Positions 1 to 8,286 of a DNA stretch of 61,135 bases are shown here, piece after piece. This DNA comes from Planctomycetota bacterium (GTDB taxonomy: Bacteria; Planctomycetota; UBA11346), in NCBI GenBank assembly GCA_022841245.1, contig JALHRW010000008.1:1-61135 (forward strand), read 5' to 3'. Made by a program: the position numbers and the translations under genes. Every line of letters begins with the position of its first letter. Within the stretch, counting starts at the first letter, position 1. The notes under the pieces were generated by a model. That model was not told where the DNA came from. It saw only the letters and a list, made by a program, of their open reading frames with translations, and ran no database searches.

Positions 1-1
1 G

Positions 2-919
2 CAGCGGCTGTCCTTGCGCCTGGCAGACGAACCGGTGGTGGGCCGCAGCGGCATCGTCGCCACCGTCCCGGTCCTGCGCCTGGGCGAGGCACGGGCCGTC
101 GCCCTGGGTCCGGACGCCGGATACCGCGGGGTTCTCGAGCGTGCGGCCGACGCCAGCTCGTGGCTGGTGGTCGGGCCGGCGCTGCCTGCTTCAGTCCAGC
201 CGCAGGGAGGCTGGACGGCGACCATCCCGCTCGATGCCGCAGGCACGGCTGCGCATCAGCCCGGGACCGTGCAGCGCAGCCTGGCGCAATGGGTCGCCGC
301 CGGACGCGCGTTCATCTGGCCGATCATCGCCGCCTGCGTCGTCGGCCTGGGCATCATCGTCGTGCGCCTGACGGTGCTGCTGCGCAGCCGGGTCGATCCG
401 CGCCGGCTGGTCGCGATCGCGGAACTGATCGCGCGGCGCGAACTGATGGCAGCGCGGGCGAGCGTCGCGCAGCGGGTCACGCCGCTCGACCGCGTGCTGG
501 GGGCCGGGCTCGACGCCGCCGATGAGCCGCGCGAGGCGCGCGAGGCGGCGGTCGAGCAGGTGCTGCTGGCCGAGTCGGCGCGACTGACCCGCGGCCTGAC
601 CGCGATCGCCGTGCTCGCCGGGGTGGCGCCGCTGCTCGGCCTGCTCGGCACGGTCACCGGCATGATCGACATGTTCTCGGTCATCGCCGCCCAGGGTTCG
701 GGCAATGCGAAGAGCTTGTCGGGGGGCATCTCAGAGGCGCTGATCTGCACCCAGGCCGGCATGCTGGTCGCGATCCCGCTGCTGCTGGCCCATGCCTGGC
801 TCAGCCGCATGGCGGAACGGCGCTCGCAGGTGCTGGAGGAGGCCGCGTGCGGCGTCCTGGGTCTGAGCGAGCACGGCGATCGCGCCGTGGTCCGCACCCC
901 GGAGGCGGTGCTGGCATGA
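2..919 (+). CDS. TtpC/ExbB-type proton channel subunit of TonB system (5' partial)
   Basis: MotA/TolQ/ExbB-family inner-membrane protein that would help couple the proton gradient to TonB. The frame is open to the window edge, so the true start lies upstream; the first in-frame TTG is at 14. About 100 N-terminal residues precede the first membrane helix (near 'FIWPIIAACVVGLGIIVV'). The family core follows with two more helices around 'LAGVAPLLGLLGTVTGMI' and 'ALICTQAGMLVAIPLLLA'. The extra N-terminal region and the position before a second ExbB, ExbD, TonB and TPR protein match TtpC of Vibrio/Shewanella TonB2 systems. Its stop overlaps the next start (ATGA). Confidence 0.85.
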   Translation, partial: QRLSLRLADEPVVGRSGIVATVPVLRLGEARAVALGPDAGYRGVLERAADASSWLVVGPALPASVQPQGGWTATIPLDAAGTAAHQPGTVQRSLAQWVAAGRAFIWPIIAACVVGLGIIVVRLTVLLRSRVDPRRLVAIAELIARRELMAARASVAQRVTPLDRVLGAGLDAADEPREAREAAVEQVLLAESARLTRGLTAIAVLAGVAPLLGLLGTVTGMIDMFSVIAAQGSGNAKSLSGGISEALICTQAGMLVAIPLLLAHAWLSRMAERRSQVLEEAACGVLGLSEHGDRAVVRTPEAVLA

Positions 920-1452
920 GCCTGTTCGCCGATGCGTGGGCATGGTGGAGCGGCGGCGACCTGCTCATGCCGGTGATGTTCGCGGTGGCGGTCGTGCTCT
1001 ACGCGATCCTCGCTGAACGCAGCGTCGCCTTGTGGGGGATCCGGCGACGGGATCGCCGCGCCGACCTGTTGGCGATCATGGCTGCCGGTCACCAGGCCGA
1101 TGACCGCTGGCGGGCCTGGGCTGCGCGCCAGCTCGCGCTCGCCGAGGCCGAGCAGCTCGCTCGCGGCTTCGCGCTCTGCCGGGCGCTGACCGCCTGTCTG
1201 CCGCTGCTCGGACTGCTGGGCACGGTGACCGGCATGGTCGACACGTTCGGCTCGCTGGGCGGACGCGGCGGCGTGGCGGCGCAGCAGGCCAGTGCCGGGA
1301 TCGGTCTGGCCCTGACCGCGACCCAGTACGGGATGGCCTTGGCGATCCCGGCGGTGCTGTGGGACTGGCTGCTGTCCTGGCGGGTCGGGCAGCTGGCGCA
1401 TCAGCGCGACGTGCTGGTGCGTGCGGCGCAATGTCGCGGTGGTGGCGCATGA
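916..1452 (+). CDS. exbB: ExbB-like MotA/TolQ/ExbB proton channel protein
   Basis: Second proton-channel subunit, 178 aa, close to normal ExbB length. ATG 916 overlaps the previous stop by four bases (ATGA), which decides the start over longer upstream readings. A helix near the N-terminus ('LLMPVMFAVAVVLYAIL') is followed by a cytoplasmic segment and the conserved 'LPLLGLLGTVTGMVDTF' and 'LALTATQYGMALAIPAVL' helices. It should form the pentameric channel around ExbD dimers in the inner membrane. Translationally coupled operon with its neighbours. Confidence 0.9.
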   Translation: MSLFADAWAWWSGGDLLMPVMFAVAVVLYAILAERSVALWGIRRRDRRADLLAIMAAGHQADDRWRAWAARQLALAEAEQLARGFALCRALTACLPLLGLLGTVTGMVDTFGSLGGRGGVAAQQASAGIGLALTATQYGMALAIPAVLWDWLLSWRVGQLAHQRDVLVRAAQCRGGGA

Positions 1453-1862
1453 GGTTCCTCCACCGCCGTCGGGCCGAGCACCGGCCGATCGACCTGAATG
1501 TCATCCCGTTGATCGACGTGGTCTTCTTCCTGCTCATCTTCTATGTCATCAGCACCGCCTTCGTGCAGGAGACGGCCGTGACGGTGCAGCGCCCGGGCAG
1601 CACCCAGGCCGCGACGGTCAACGGCGGCTTCGTGCCGGTGGCGATCGTCAAGAGCGGCGCGATCCAGGTCGGTCCGCACGTGGTCGATCTCGTCGGCCTC
1701 ACGGCTGCGGTGCGCGATGCCCTGGCCGGCGGCACTACCGCACAGGTCGTGGTCATCCCCGATCGCGAGGTGCCGACCGGCCTGCTGCTGTCGGTCATGG
1801 ATGCCTGCAGCGCCGCTGGCGCCAGTTCGGTGGACGTCGCTGCGACCCGCGAGGGCGGCTGA
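1449..1862 (+). CDS. exbD: ExbD biopolymer transport protein
   Basis: ExbD/TolR family, 137 aa. Start ATG 1449 overlaps the exbB stop (ATGA); an in-frame ATG at 1431 is an alternative. A short basic N-terminus precedes the signature 'DLNVIPLIDVVFFLLIFYV', in which Asp23 is the conserved proton-relay aspartate of the single membrane helix. The rest is a small periplasmic domain. With the upstream channel proteins it would energise the TonB encoded two bases downstream. Confidence 0.92.
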   Translation: MRFLHRRRAEHRPIDLNVIPLIDVVFFLLIFYVISTAFVQETAVTVQRPGSTQAATVNGGFVPVAIVKSGAIQVGPHVVDLVGLTAAVRDALAGGTTAQVVVIPDREVPTGLLLSVMDACSAAGASSVDVAATREGG

Positions 1863-1863
1863 T

Positions 1864-2577
1864 ATGGCCGCTCTGCCGCGTACGCGGGCATGCAGGCGCC
1901 AGCGGCCGCTGTGGCAGTGGTGGCTGCTGGTCGCCATCGCCGTCGTGGTCAATCTCGCCATCGTCCTCGCCCTCGGTCAGATCAGCCGGTTCGGGCATCC
2001 AGTCCCGCCACCGCCGCTCGCGCTGCATCGCCTGCACCGGGCCGCCCCGGAACCGCCGCCGCCAGCGCCGGAGCACATGCGGGAATCCGCTGAACCGCAG
2101 GTGGACGCTGTCGTGCCGTTGGCGTTGCCGAGCCTCGATCTGCCGGTGACGTCGGCCAGCCCGCTGATCCTGCCGGCGCTCGGCAATCCGACTGCGGACG
2201 TCGATCTGCCGATGTCGATTCCGGCCTTTGCCGCGGTCGGCCCGACCATCGACGCAGCAGCGGCGCCGGCGTCGGGATTGGCGTCCGGACCACCGGCCTT
2301 CGATACGCCGGCCCAGCGTGACGGCACCTTCGACCTGGAGCGGTTCTATCCACGGACGGCACGCAGCCGGGGCATCACCGGCACGAGCCGGATCCGCAGC
2401 CACATCGACGCCAGCGGACGGGTCACCGCCGTCGACGTGCTGGAGAGCCGTCCGCCAGGCGTCTTCGATCAGGCGGCCGAGCGCCTCGGCACTGCGCAGC
2501 GCTATCGTCCCGCCGAGCGGGCCGGAGCAGCGGTGCCGACCAACCAGGATACCACCATCAATTGGACCCTCCGATGA
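1864..2577 (+). CDS. tonB: TonB-like energy transducer
   Basis: 237 aa. A basic N-terminus and one membrane anchor ('WWLLVAIAVVVNLAIVLAL') are followed by a proline-rich stretch ('PVPPPPLALHR', 'APEPPPPAPEH'), a long linker, and a C-terminal TonB domain of about 75 residues ('SHIDASGRVTAVDVLES', 'QRYRPAE', ending 'TTINWTLR'). It would span the periplasm and pull on outer-membrane TonB-dependent receptors. ATG 1864 lies one base after the exbD stop. No receptor gene is in the window, so the substrate is unknown. Confidence 0.88.
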   Translation: MAALPRTRACRRQRPLWQWWLLVAIAVVVNLAIVLALGQISRFGHPVPPPPLALHRLHRAAPEPPPPAPEHMRESAEPQVDAVVPLALPSLDLPVTSASPLILPALGNPTADVDLPMSIPAFAAVGPTIDAAAAPASGLASGPPAFDTPAQRDGTFDLERFYPRTARSRGITGTSRIRSHIDASGRVTAVDVLESRPPGVFDQAAERLGTAQRYRPAERAGAAVPTNQDTTINWTLR

Positions 2578-3848
2578 TCCGTTCCGCCGTCGCCCTCGTC
2601 CTGGTCGTCGCTAGCGCCGTTGCCGCCGAGGCCTCCCGTGCCGTCCCGCCCCAGCTGGCCGCCGTGCTGACCCAGGCCGGGGGAGCGACGCCCGTCGAGG
2701 CGGTCCGTCTGGTCGATGGCTGGAACGGCGAGGGGCATCCGCTGCTCGACCTGGTACGCGGCCAGGCGCGCTGGCGTCTGGCCCAGGAAGCCAAGGTGTC
2801 GGAGCGCAGGGTCCTGCAGGCTGCAGCCGAGCGCGATTTCGCCGCCGCCGCCGCTGCCGACCCCGGCCTCCGCCAGGCGCACCTCGGCCTCGCGCAATGC
2901 GCCGCCGCCCGTGAGGACTGGACGATGGCTTGCCGCTCGGCAGCCGCTGGCATCGACCCGGCCACGGCTGACTGCAGCCTGCTGACCTTCCTCGCCTCCA
3001 TGGCGCTGCGGGCAGGCGACTGGCGGCTCGCGACCCTCACCGCGCAGCATGGGATCATGCGCTATCCCGGCGACCCGGCACTGCGGCGGATCGAGCTCGC
3101 GGTGCTGGTCAACTCCGGCCGTGCCGAGGATGCGCGCCAGGCGGTGCTGGCCATGCTGGTGCTGGAACCCGAGGACGCCCAGCTGTGGAGGCAGCTCGCG
3201 TGGGCGGCGCAGGAGACGCAACGCGAGGATGAGTCGCTTGCCGCGCTGGAAGTCGTGGTGGGCCTGTCGCCGGGCGACCGGGCCGTGCGGCTGCAGCTGG
3301 CCCAGGCCCAGCTCGGGCGCGGTCAGCCCCAGGCCGCGCTGATGACCGTGCGTCCGCTGATCGGCGAGCCGCCATCAGCCGCGGCGCTGGCAGATGACGC
3401 GCTGATCCAGTTCTCCACCCGGACGGCAGCCGAGGCGGGCGAGGTCAGCCTGGCGCGGAGCTGGCTGGCGGCGGTGCCCGAAGCGCAGCGCAGCCGCTCC
3501 CAGCGCATCCAGGCCGCCCGCCTGGCGGTGCAGGCCGGCGATCGTGCTGCTGCGGCGACGTCGCTGGAGACGCTGGTGGTCGCAGGCGAGCGGGATGCGG
3601 CAGTGCTGACCTGGGCGGCGACGCTTGCCGAGGCGGCCGGAGACACGGCGCGGGCCGAGACGCTCTACCTGCGCGCAGCCGCCAGCGACGGGCCGGCGGT
3701 CGCTGGCGCCTCGCTGCGTCTGGTCGCCCTTTATCTCAAGCGCGGCCGTCGGGACGAGGCGCGGACCATCCTGGCCACCTACCTCGCCAGTCGACCCGAC
3801 GACGTGCAGGCCCGCGCCCTGCAGGCGCAGCTCGACCGCAAGCGGTAG
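2574..3848 (+). CDS. Periplasmic TPR-repeat protein of TonB locus
   Basis: 424 aa with a cleavable signal peptide ('IRSAVALVLVVASAVAAEA') and then almost entirely alpha-helical, Ala/Leu-rich tetratricopeptide-like repeats (for example around 'AHLGLAQCAAAREDWTMA' and 'AQLWRQLAWAAQ'). ATG 2574 overlaps the tonB stop (ATGA). A TPR protein as last gene of a ttpC-exbB-exbD-tonB operon is a known arrangement, and the family is thought to support TonB-complex assembly or function in the periplasm. Exact role not known. Confidence 0.82.
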   Translation: MIRSAVALVLVVASAVAAEASRAVPPQLAAVLTQAGGATPVEAVRLVDGWNGEGHPLLDLVRGQARWRLAQEAKVSERRVLQAAAERDFAAAAAADPGLRQAHLGLAQCAAAREDWTMACRSAAAGIDPATADCSLLTFLASMALRAGDWRLATLTAQHGIMRYPGDPALRRIELAVLVNSGRAEDARQAVLAMLVLEPEDAQLWRQLAWAAQETQREDESLAALEVVVGLSPGDRAVRLQLAQAQLGRGQPQAALMTVRPLIGEPPSAAALADDALIQFSTRTAAEAGEVSLARSWLAAVPEAQRSRSQRIQAARLAVQAGDRAAAATSLETLVVAGERDAAVLTWAATLAEAAGDTARAETLYLRAAASDGPAVAGASLRLVALYLKRGRRDEARTILATYLASRPDDVQARALQAQLDRKR

Positions 3849-3929
3849 TGGCATGCAACCAATGTCCTGTCTGGTGCCGGTAGCCATCCCACAGGTCGGC
3901 AGCAGAATCAGCATCAACCCGGAGATCCC

Positions 3930-4439
3930 ATGCTCAGCCCCAGCCTCATCGAGCGCATGAACGCCCAAGTCACCCTGGAGTTCTTCTCCTCCAACCTCTA
4001 TCTGCAGATGGCCGCCTGGTGCGATCACAAGGGCTACCCCGGCTGCGCCGCCTTCCTCGCCCAGCACGCCAGCGAGGAGTACCAGCACGGCCGCAAGCTG
4101 TTCACCTACGTCAGCGAGACCGGCGGGCTGGCCCGCATCGGTGCCGTCGAAGCCCCCAAGGTCGAGTTCAAGGGCATCCAGGAGATCTTCGACCAGACCC
4201 TGGCCCATGAGGTGATGATCACCGCCAAGATCAACGGCCTGGTCAAGACGGCGATGGACGAGGGCGACTTCTCGACCTTCAACTTCCTCCAGTGGTACAC
4301 CGCCGAGCAGCACGAGGAGGAGAAGCTCTTCCGCAACATCCTCGACCGCATCCGCGTCATCGGCGCCGACGGCAAGGGCATCTACTGGATCGACAAGGAG
4401 ATCGGCAAGCTGGCCAAGGGATCTGCGACGGCCGGCTGA
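3930..4439 (+). CDS. ftnA: Bacterial non-haem ferritin
   Basis: 169 aa, normal FtnA length. It stores iron as a ferric mineral inside a 24-subunit shell. The four-helix-bundle signature and ferroxidase ligands are visible: N-terminal 'INAQVTLEFFSSNLYLQMA'-type helix, 'EEYQHGRKLF' (Glu and His ligands), and 'WYTAEQHEEEKLFRNI' in the third and fourth helices. It follows the TonB operon by 81 bp on the same strand and converges on the hexosaminidase gene. Together with TonB and the Fur-like site near 9.8 kb it suggests local iron-related genes. Confidence 0.95.
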   Translation: MLSPSLIERMNAQVTLEFFSSNLYLQMAAWCDHKGYPGCAAFLAQHASEEYQHGRKLFTYVSETGGLARIGAVEAPKVEFKGIQEIFDQTLAHEVMITAKINGLVKTAMDEGDFSTFNFLQWYTAEQHEEEKLFRNILDRIRVIGADGKGIYWIDKEIGKLAKGSATAG

Positions 4440-4465
4440 TTGCTCGACAGCGGCGTTTGTGCCAG

Positions 4466-6304
4466 CTAGACGCTGACCGAGCCGCTGGCCAGGTTGCGCC
4501 AGCTGCCGACGCCGGCGCCGCCGGGACGGGGGCAGCGCTCGTCCAGCTCGGGAATGGCGTCGACCTGTCCGGCGAGCAGCTCGCCTATGCGCCGCGCCAG
4601 CTCGCGGTGACGCTCGGCCTGCTGGGCCATGCGCAGCTGGATCACCTCGAAGCCCTGCGGCTTGTTGCGGCGCATCCAGCCGCGGCGCCATGAGGCGGCG
4701 AGGTCCTCGATCGCCGGCACCAGGGCGAGCGCGGCGGCGCTCACCGCCCCCAGCGCGGCGCGGTCGCGCGCGGCATAGGCCGTGGCGAGCTGTGCGCGCA
4801 AGGCGATCTTGCGTGCCAGCACGTCGGCGAGCCGTCGGGCATGGGCGAGATCGCCCCCGCCGGTCTCGACCGCGTGCGCGTCGAGGCGGTCGCGGATCGC
4901 GGCCATGGCGAAACCGATCCGCTCCCACTGCAGATCCTTGGGCAGGCCGCCGTTGGCGATGATGCCGAGGATCGGATCATCCCACAGCGCGGCGGTGTAG
5001 CGCGAGTTGCCGAGTTCGCCGGCGCCGGTCACCGCAGCCCAGTCGGCTCCGCACACCGCGCGGAAACGGGCCGGCACCTGGACCTCGCCGCGGGCGGGCG
5101 CGAAGCAGCGGTCGGTGCACCAGGCCAGCCCGGCCAACGCCGAGTCGAAGTCGCAGGCGGCGCCATCGTCGCCCCACATGGTGAAGAGCAGTTCGTCGAG
5201 GCCCTCGCTGCGCGCCGCGTCGATGCATGGACCCGCTTTGGCGACCGTCTCGGGATGCTCGTACCACAGGCGACCCCAGGTATGGATGCCGGAGGCCAGC
5301 GATACCGGCCGGCCGAGGGCGCGGTGGCGGGCGATCATGTCGCGGTAGAAGCCGACGTCGGCGTGGTAGTAGTCCCAGTAGACCAGGGTCAGGTCCTGGG
5401 GGATGGCGGCGGCGACGGCCGGCGGGATCACCGATTTGGGATCGTAGTAGTCATGATGCTCCGAGCCGAGACGGAACCACATGTCCGACCACACCATCGG
5501 CTGCAGGCCACGCTCACGGCACATCGCCTCGACCCGGGCGAGGTGGCGGGTGAGGATGTCGAACTTGGGCGTGGCACCGTGGCGGTCGAGGTGCTTGCCG
5601 CGGCCGAGGGCCCATGCCTCGTCCATGCCGATGTGGATGCGCCGCGAGCCGATGCAGGCGCCGACCGAGTCGAGCATGCGCCCGATCAGTTCATAGGTGC
5701 GTGGCTCGCCCTCGAGCAGGACGCTCTCGTAGTCGCAGCTGTCGCGATATTCCGGCCAGCGGTTGATCTGCTCGAGATGCGCCAAGGTCTGGATGCAGCC
5801 GACCATCTCGATGCCGAGGCGGCGGCAGGTGGCGTCGAGGCGTTTCAGCTCGGCCTGGGTGTAGCGTCCGCGCTGGAAGCCGAAGCGCGGCTCGCCGGGG
5901 ATCTCGTAGGTGTCCTCGGTGTAGGCCTGGAAGAGGTTGCAGCCCATCAGCGCCATGCGCCGCAGCCAGCGCTCGACGTGGTCCGGCTGCATCACCGCGT
6001 TGCGCGAGCAGTCGAGCATGATGCCGACCCGCGCGACGGCGGCATCCTCGCGCAGTTCGCCGCCATCGGCGACCACGCCGGCGAGCAGGGCGGCCACCGC
6101 GCGCAGGGCGAGATTGACCTGGCCGTAGCGGATCGTCGCGGTGGCACCGCGGCGGCTGAGCGTGCAGCTTGCGCCGGCGATGCGCTCGAAGGTCACGGCG
6201 AGATCGCCCTGGCCGGGACGGACCGGGTACTCGACGGCCAGCTCGCCGAGGGCGGCGTGCAGTTCGGTGGGAGTGGTGGCGGGATTCCAAGCGAGGATGG
6301 GCAT
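4466..6304 (-). CDS. GH20-like beta-N-acetylhexosaminidase
   Basis: 612 aa, no signal peptide visible, so probably cytoplasmic. An N-terminal alpha/beta domain of about 120 residues (GH20b-like) precedes a TIM barrel ('LDCSRNAVMQPDHVERWLR', 'GCNLFQAYTEDTYEI'). The catalytic Asp-Glu pair of family GH20 appears in 'HIGMDEAW' as Asp228-Glu229. A helical C-terminal region of about 150 residues follows. It likely removes terminal GlcNAc or GalNAc from oligosaccharides; substrate unproven. ATG 6304 chosen because the conserved domain begins there. It is divergent from an AraC-type regulator that may control it. Confidence 0.85.
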   Translation of the reverse strand: MPILAWNPATTPTELHAALGELAVEYPVRPGQGDLAVTFERIAGASCTLSRRGATATIRYGQVNLALRAVAALLAGVVADGGELREDAAVARVGIMLDCSRNAVMQPDHVERWLRRMALMGCNLFQAYTEDTYEIPGEPRFGFQRGRYTQAELKRLDATCRRLGIEMVGCIQTLAHLEQINRWPEYRDSCDYESVLLEGEPRTYELIGRMLDSVGACIGSRRIHIGMDEAWALGRGKHLDRHGATPKFDILTRHLARVEAMCRERGLQPMVWSDMWFRLGSEHHDYYDPKSVIPPAVAAAIPQDLTLVYWDYYHADVGFYRDMIARHRALGRPVSLASGIHTWGRLWYEHPETVAKAGPCIDAARSEGLDELLFTMWGDDGAACDFDSALAGLAWCTDRCFAPARGEVQVPARFRAVCGADWAAVTGAGELGNSRYTAALWDDPILGIIANGGLPKDLQWERIGFAMAAIRDRLDAHAVETGGGDLAHARRLADVLARKIALRAQLATAYAARDRAALGAVSAAALALVPAIEDLAASWRRGWMRRNKPQGFEVIQLRMAQQAERHRELARRIGELLAGQVDAIPELDERCPRPGGAGVGSWRNLASGSVSV

Positions 6305-6407
6305 GGCCTGATGGTGCGATGCGCGGCCGGGGTGCAGTGCCTTGCCGGAGCGGAAAAGGGACCGACGGTATGGGCGTGATGAGACGGATTGCTCCTTCGG
6401 GCCGGCG

Positions 6408-7208
6408 ATGATCGATCCCCGTATCCGCCATGCGCTGAGCCTGTTCGACCATGTCGCCGAGCGGTTGACCAAGGTCACCGCCTGGTCCTGCGATCCCGAG
6501 CGGGCGCCGGGGGGACCGTGGAGCCATCACGCCGTGCCGACCCTGGTCTGCGCCCTCGACGGCATGATCCGCCTGGAGGGACCGCGGCGGCGCATCGATC
6601 TGCAGGCGGGCGAGGCGCTGCTGCTGGAGCCGGCCTGCCTGCATCGCCATCTGCCGCCGCAGGGCCGCTCGATGTATCTTGGCCTTGGCGTGCTGCCGGC
6701 CTGGTGCGATCTCGTCCTGCAGGGCTCCGACCGTCTCAGCTGGTCCGCACGCCTGCCGCTCCATCCGACCAGCACGCTGCTGGAGCAGGCCCTGCTGGCC
6801 GGGGCGGGAGCGGCGCGGCTGCAGGCGACCCGCTCCGTGCTTGCGCAGGTGCTCGGTGAGCGTCACGAGGATCTGGCGCTGCTTGCCCCCGGGCTCTGGC
6901 CGATGGTGCGCCTGCTGTGGAGCTGCACCGCGGATTCCAGCGTCGATCCGGCGGCGATGGTCGCCGCCAGCGGCCTGAGCCGGGCCCAGGCCTACCGCTG
7001 CTTCCGCGCCGGCTATGGCATCACTCCGGCCGAAGCCATCACATCGACGCGATTGTCGCTGGCGCAATGGCTGCTGCGGCGCGGCATCGCAGTGGGCGAG
7101 GCGTCCAGACGTGCCGGCTTCCCCAGCCGTGCGACGTTCACCCGGCTGTGGCGGCGGCGCTTCGGCACCCCGCCGTCGCGGCTGACCCGTGCGCGGTCGC
7201 TCCTTTGA
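6408..7208 (+). CDS. AraC-family transcriptional regulator
   Basis: 266 aa. The N-terminal half resembles a cupin ligand-binding domain ('LEGPRRRIDLQAGEALLLEP', 'CLHRHLPPQG'). The C-terminal 100 residues form the double helix-turn-helix of AraC proteins ('AASGLSRAQAYRCFRAGYG', 'AVGEASRRAGFPSRATFTR'). ATG 6408 gives the family's usual beginning; in-frame TTG 6342 is possible. It is transcribed away from the GH20 gene across about 100 bp, the usual place for a sugar-responsive activator controlling that gene and itself. Ligand not identifiable from sequence. Confidence 0.88.
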   Translation: MIDPRIRHALSLFDHVAERLTKVTAWSCDPERAPGGPWSHHAVPTLVCALDGMIRLEGPRRRIDLQAGEALLLEPACLHRHLPPQGRSMYLGLGVLPAWCDLVLQGSDRLSWSARLPLHPTSTLLEQALLAGAGAARLQATRSVLAQVLGERHEDLALLAPGLWPMVRLLWSCTADSSVDPAAMVAASGLSRAQAYRCFRAGYGITPAEAITSTRLSLAQWLLRRGIAVGEASRRAGFPSRATFTRLWRRRFGTPPSRLTRARSLL

Positions 7209-7223
7209 CTCTGTCCGCGCGCA

Positions 7224-8234
7224 TCACTTCGCGCCAGTCGTCATCGCCCATTCGCGCCAGCCGCCGCTGAGTGCCGGATCGACACGGCCGAGCACCTGCT
7301 TCACCGCGCTGTCCGAGGCGGTGCCGGCGGCCGTGGCCTCGAGCAGGGCGAGGAACTTGTTCTTCGGCCCCTTGGTCGCGCCGCAGAGGCCGCGGACATA
7401 GGTGAAACCGCTCCACATCTGGTAGTAATACACCGGTGCCAGGGCGTCGAGGCTGGTGCGCATGATCTCGCTCATCGATACCGCGCGCTTGTCATTCGAA
7501 CGTATCAGTTTGGCGACCTCCTTGCCCCAACCTTCGGCTAGGACCGGTTCGGTACCGAGCTCGTAGGCGATGGTGGTTGATCTGATCGTGCCACCGCAGA
7601 GCAGCCTCTGCATCTCCGAGAGGCAGCCTTCGCGGATCCACGGCGGGGTTCTGTTCTTTCCTCGGGCGGCATAGAAGGCGTCAAGCGATAGGCAGCTGGC
7701 GCCGTAGACGGCGTAGTGCAGCGGAATCAGCTTCACCGCCTCGGCCTTGACGAACAGCGTGCGGGCGCCGGGGAATCCAGACGTCTTCTTGGTCAGCCCG
7801 GCATCGGTGAAGGCGGTGATCTTCTTCGCCTGCAGGAAATCGATCCAGCCCGTGTAGGCGTCCGCAGTGGGGAACACCACCAGCCAGAGGATCTCATCCT
7901 CGGCCGGCTTCTCGGCCAGGAACACGCTGTTCTTGCCGCTCCAGACCTCCAGGCCCTGAAGCGTCTGGCAGCCGAGTTCGAGCGCCTTCTCCACCTCGGG
8001 ATAGGCGGCGCCGCCGAGCAGCCGTGCGCGGATCGGACCGGCGCCGACATCGGCGACCGCCATCCCGCGCGACTGCGCAAACGTCTCGACCGCCTTCAGC
8101 CAGCCGGTGTTGACCACGCGTTGCGGCGCGGGTGTTGCGGCAGCGGGGAGTGCCGGCGCTTCCTCCTTCGGGATTTCACCAGCGGCGATCAGCGAGGCGA
8201 GGACGAGCAGGCAGGTGACGTGCAGGCGGAGCAT
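7224..8234 (-). CDS. Secreted protein of unknown function
   Basis: 336 aa with an N-terminal signal peptide ('MLRLHVTCLLVLASLIAAGE') and an Ala/Pro linker. The body is mixed alpha/beta. A segment 'PLHYAVYGASCLSLDAFYA' followed by 'PPWIREGCLSEMQRLLCGG' is loosely reminiscent of secreted gluzincin-like (DUF1570-type) proteins of PVC bacteria, but the HExxH zinc motif is absent, so no peptidase activity is claimed. It converges on the AraC gene with a 15-bp gap. Function unknown. Confidence 0.75.
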   Translation of the reverse strand: MLRLHVTCLLVLASLIAAGEIPKEEAPALPAAATPAPQRVVNTGWLKAVETFAQSRGMAVADVGAGPIRARLLGGAAYPEVEKALELGCQTLQGLEVWSGKNSVFLAEKPAEDEILWLVVFPTADAYTGWIDFLQAKKITAFTDAGLTKKTSGFPGARTLFVKAEAVKLIPLHYAVYGASCLSLDAFYAARGKNRTPPWIREGCLSEMQRLLCGGTIRSTTIAYELGTEPVLAEGWGKEVAKLIRSNDKRAVSMSEIMRTSLDALAPVYYYQMWSGFTYVRGLCGATKGPKNKFLALLEATAAGTASDSAVKQVLGRVDPALSGGWREWAMTTGAK

Positions 8235-8286
8235 CGCGGCACGCTAGTCCGCATGGGTGGCTGCGCATCTGCTTATATCCACCGCA

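Noticed and set aside
4841-6379. Long open frame on the + strand opposite the GH20 gene
   Set aside because: GC-rich antisense frame with low-complexity Asp/Val/Gly-rich translation and no family motifs; the minus strand encodes a clear GH20 protein.
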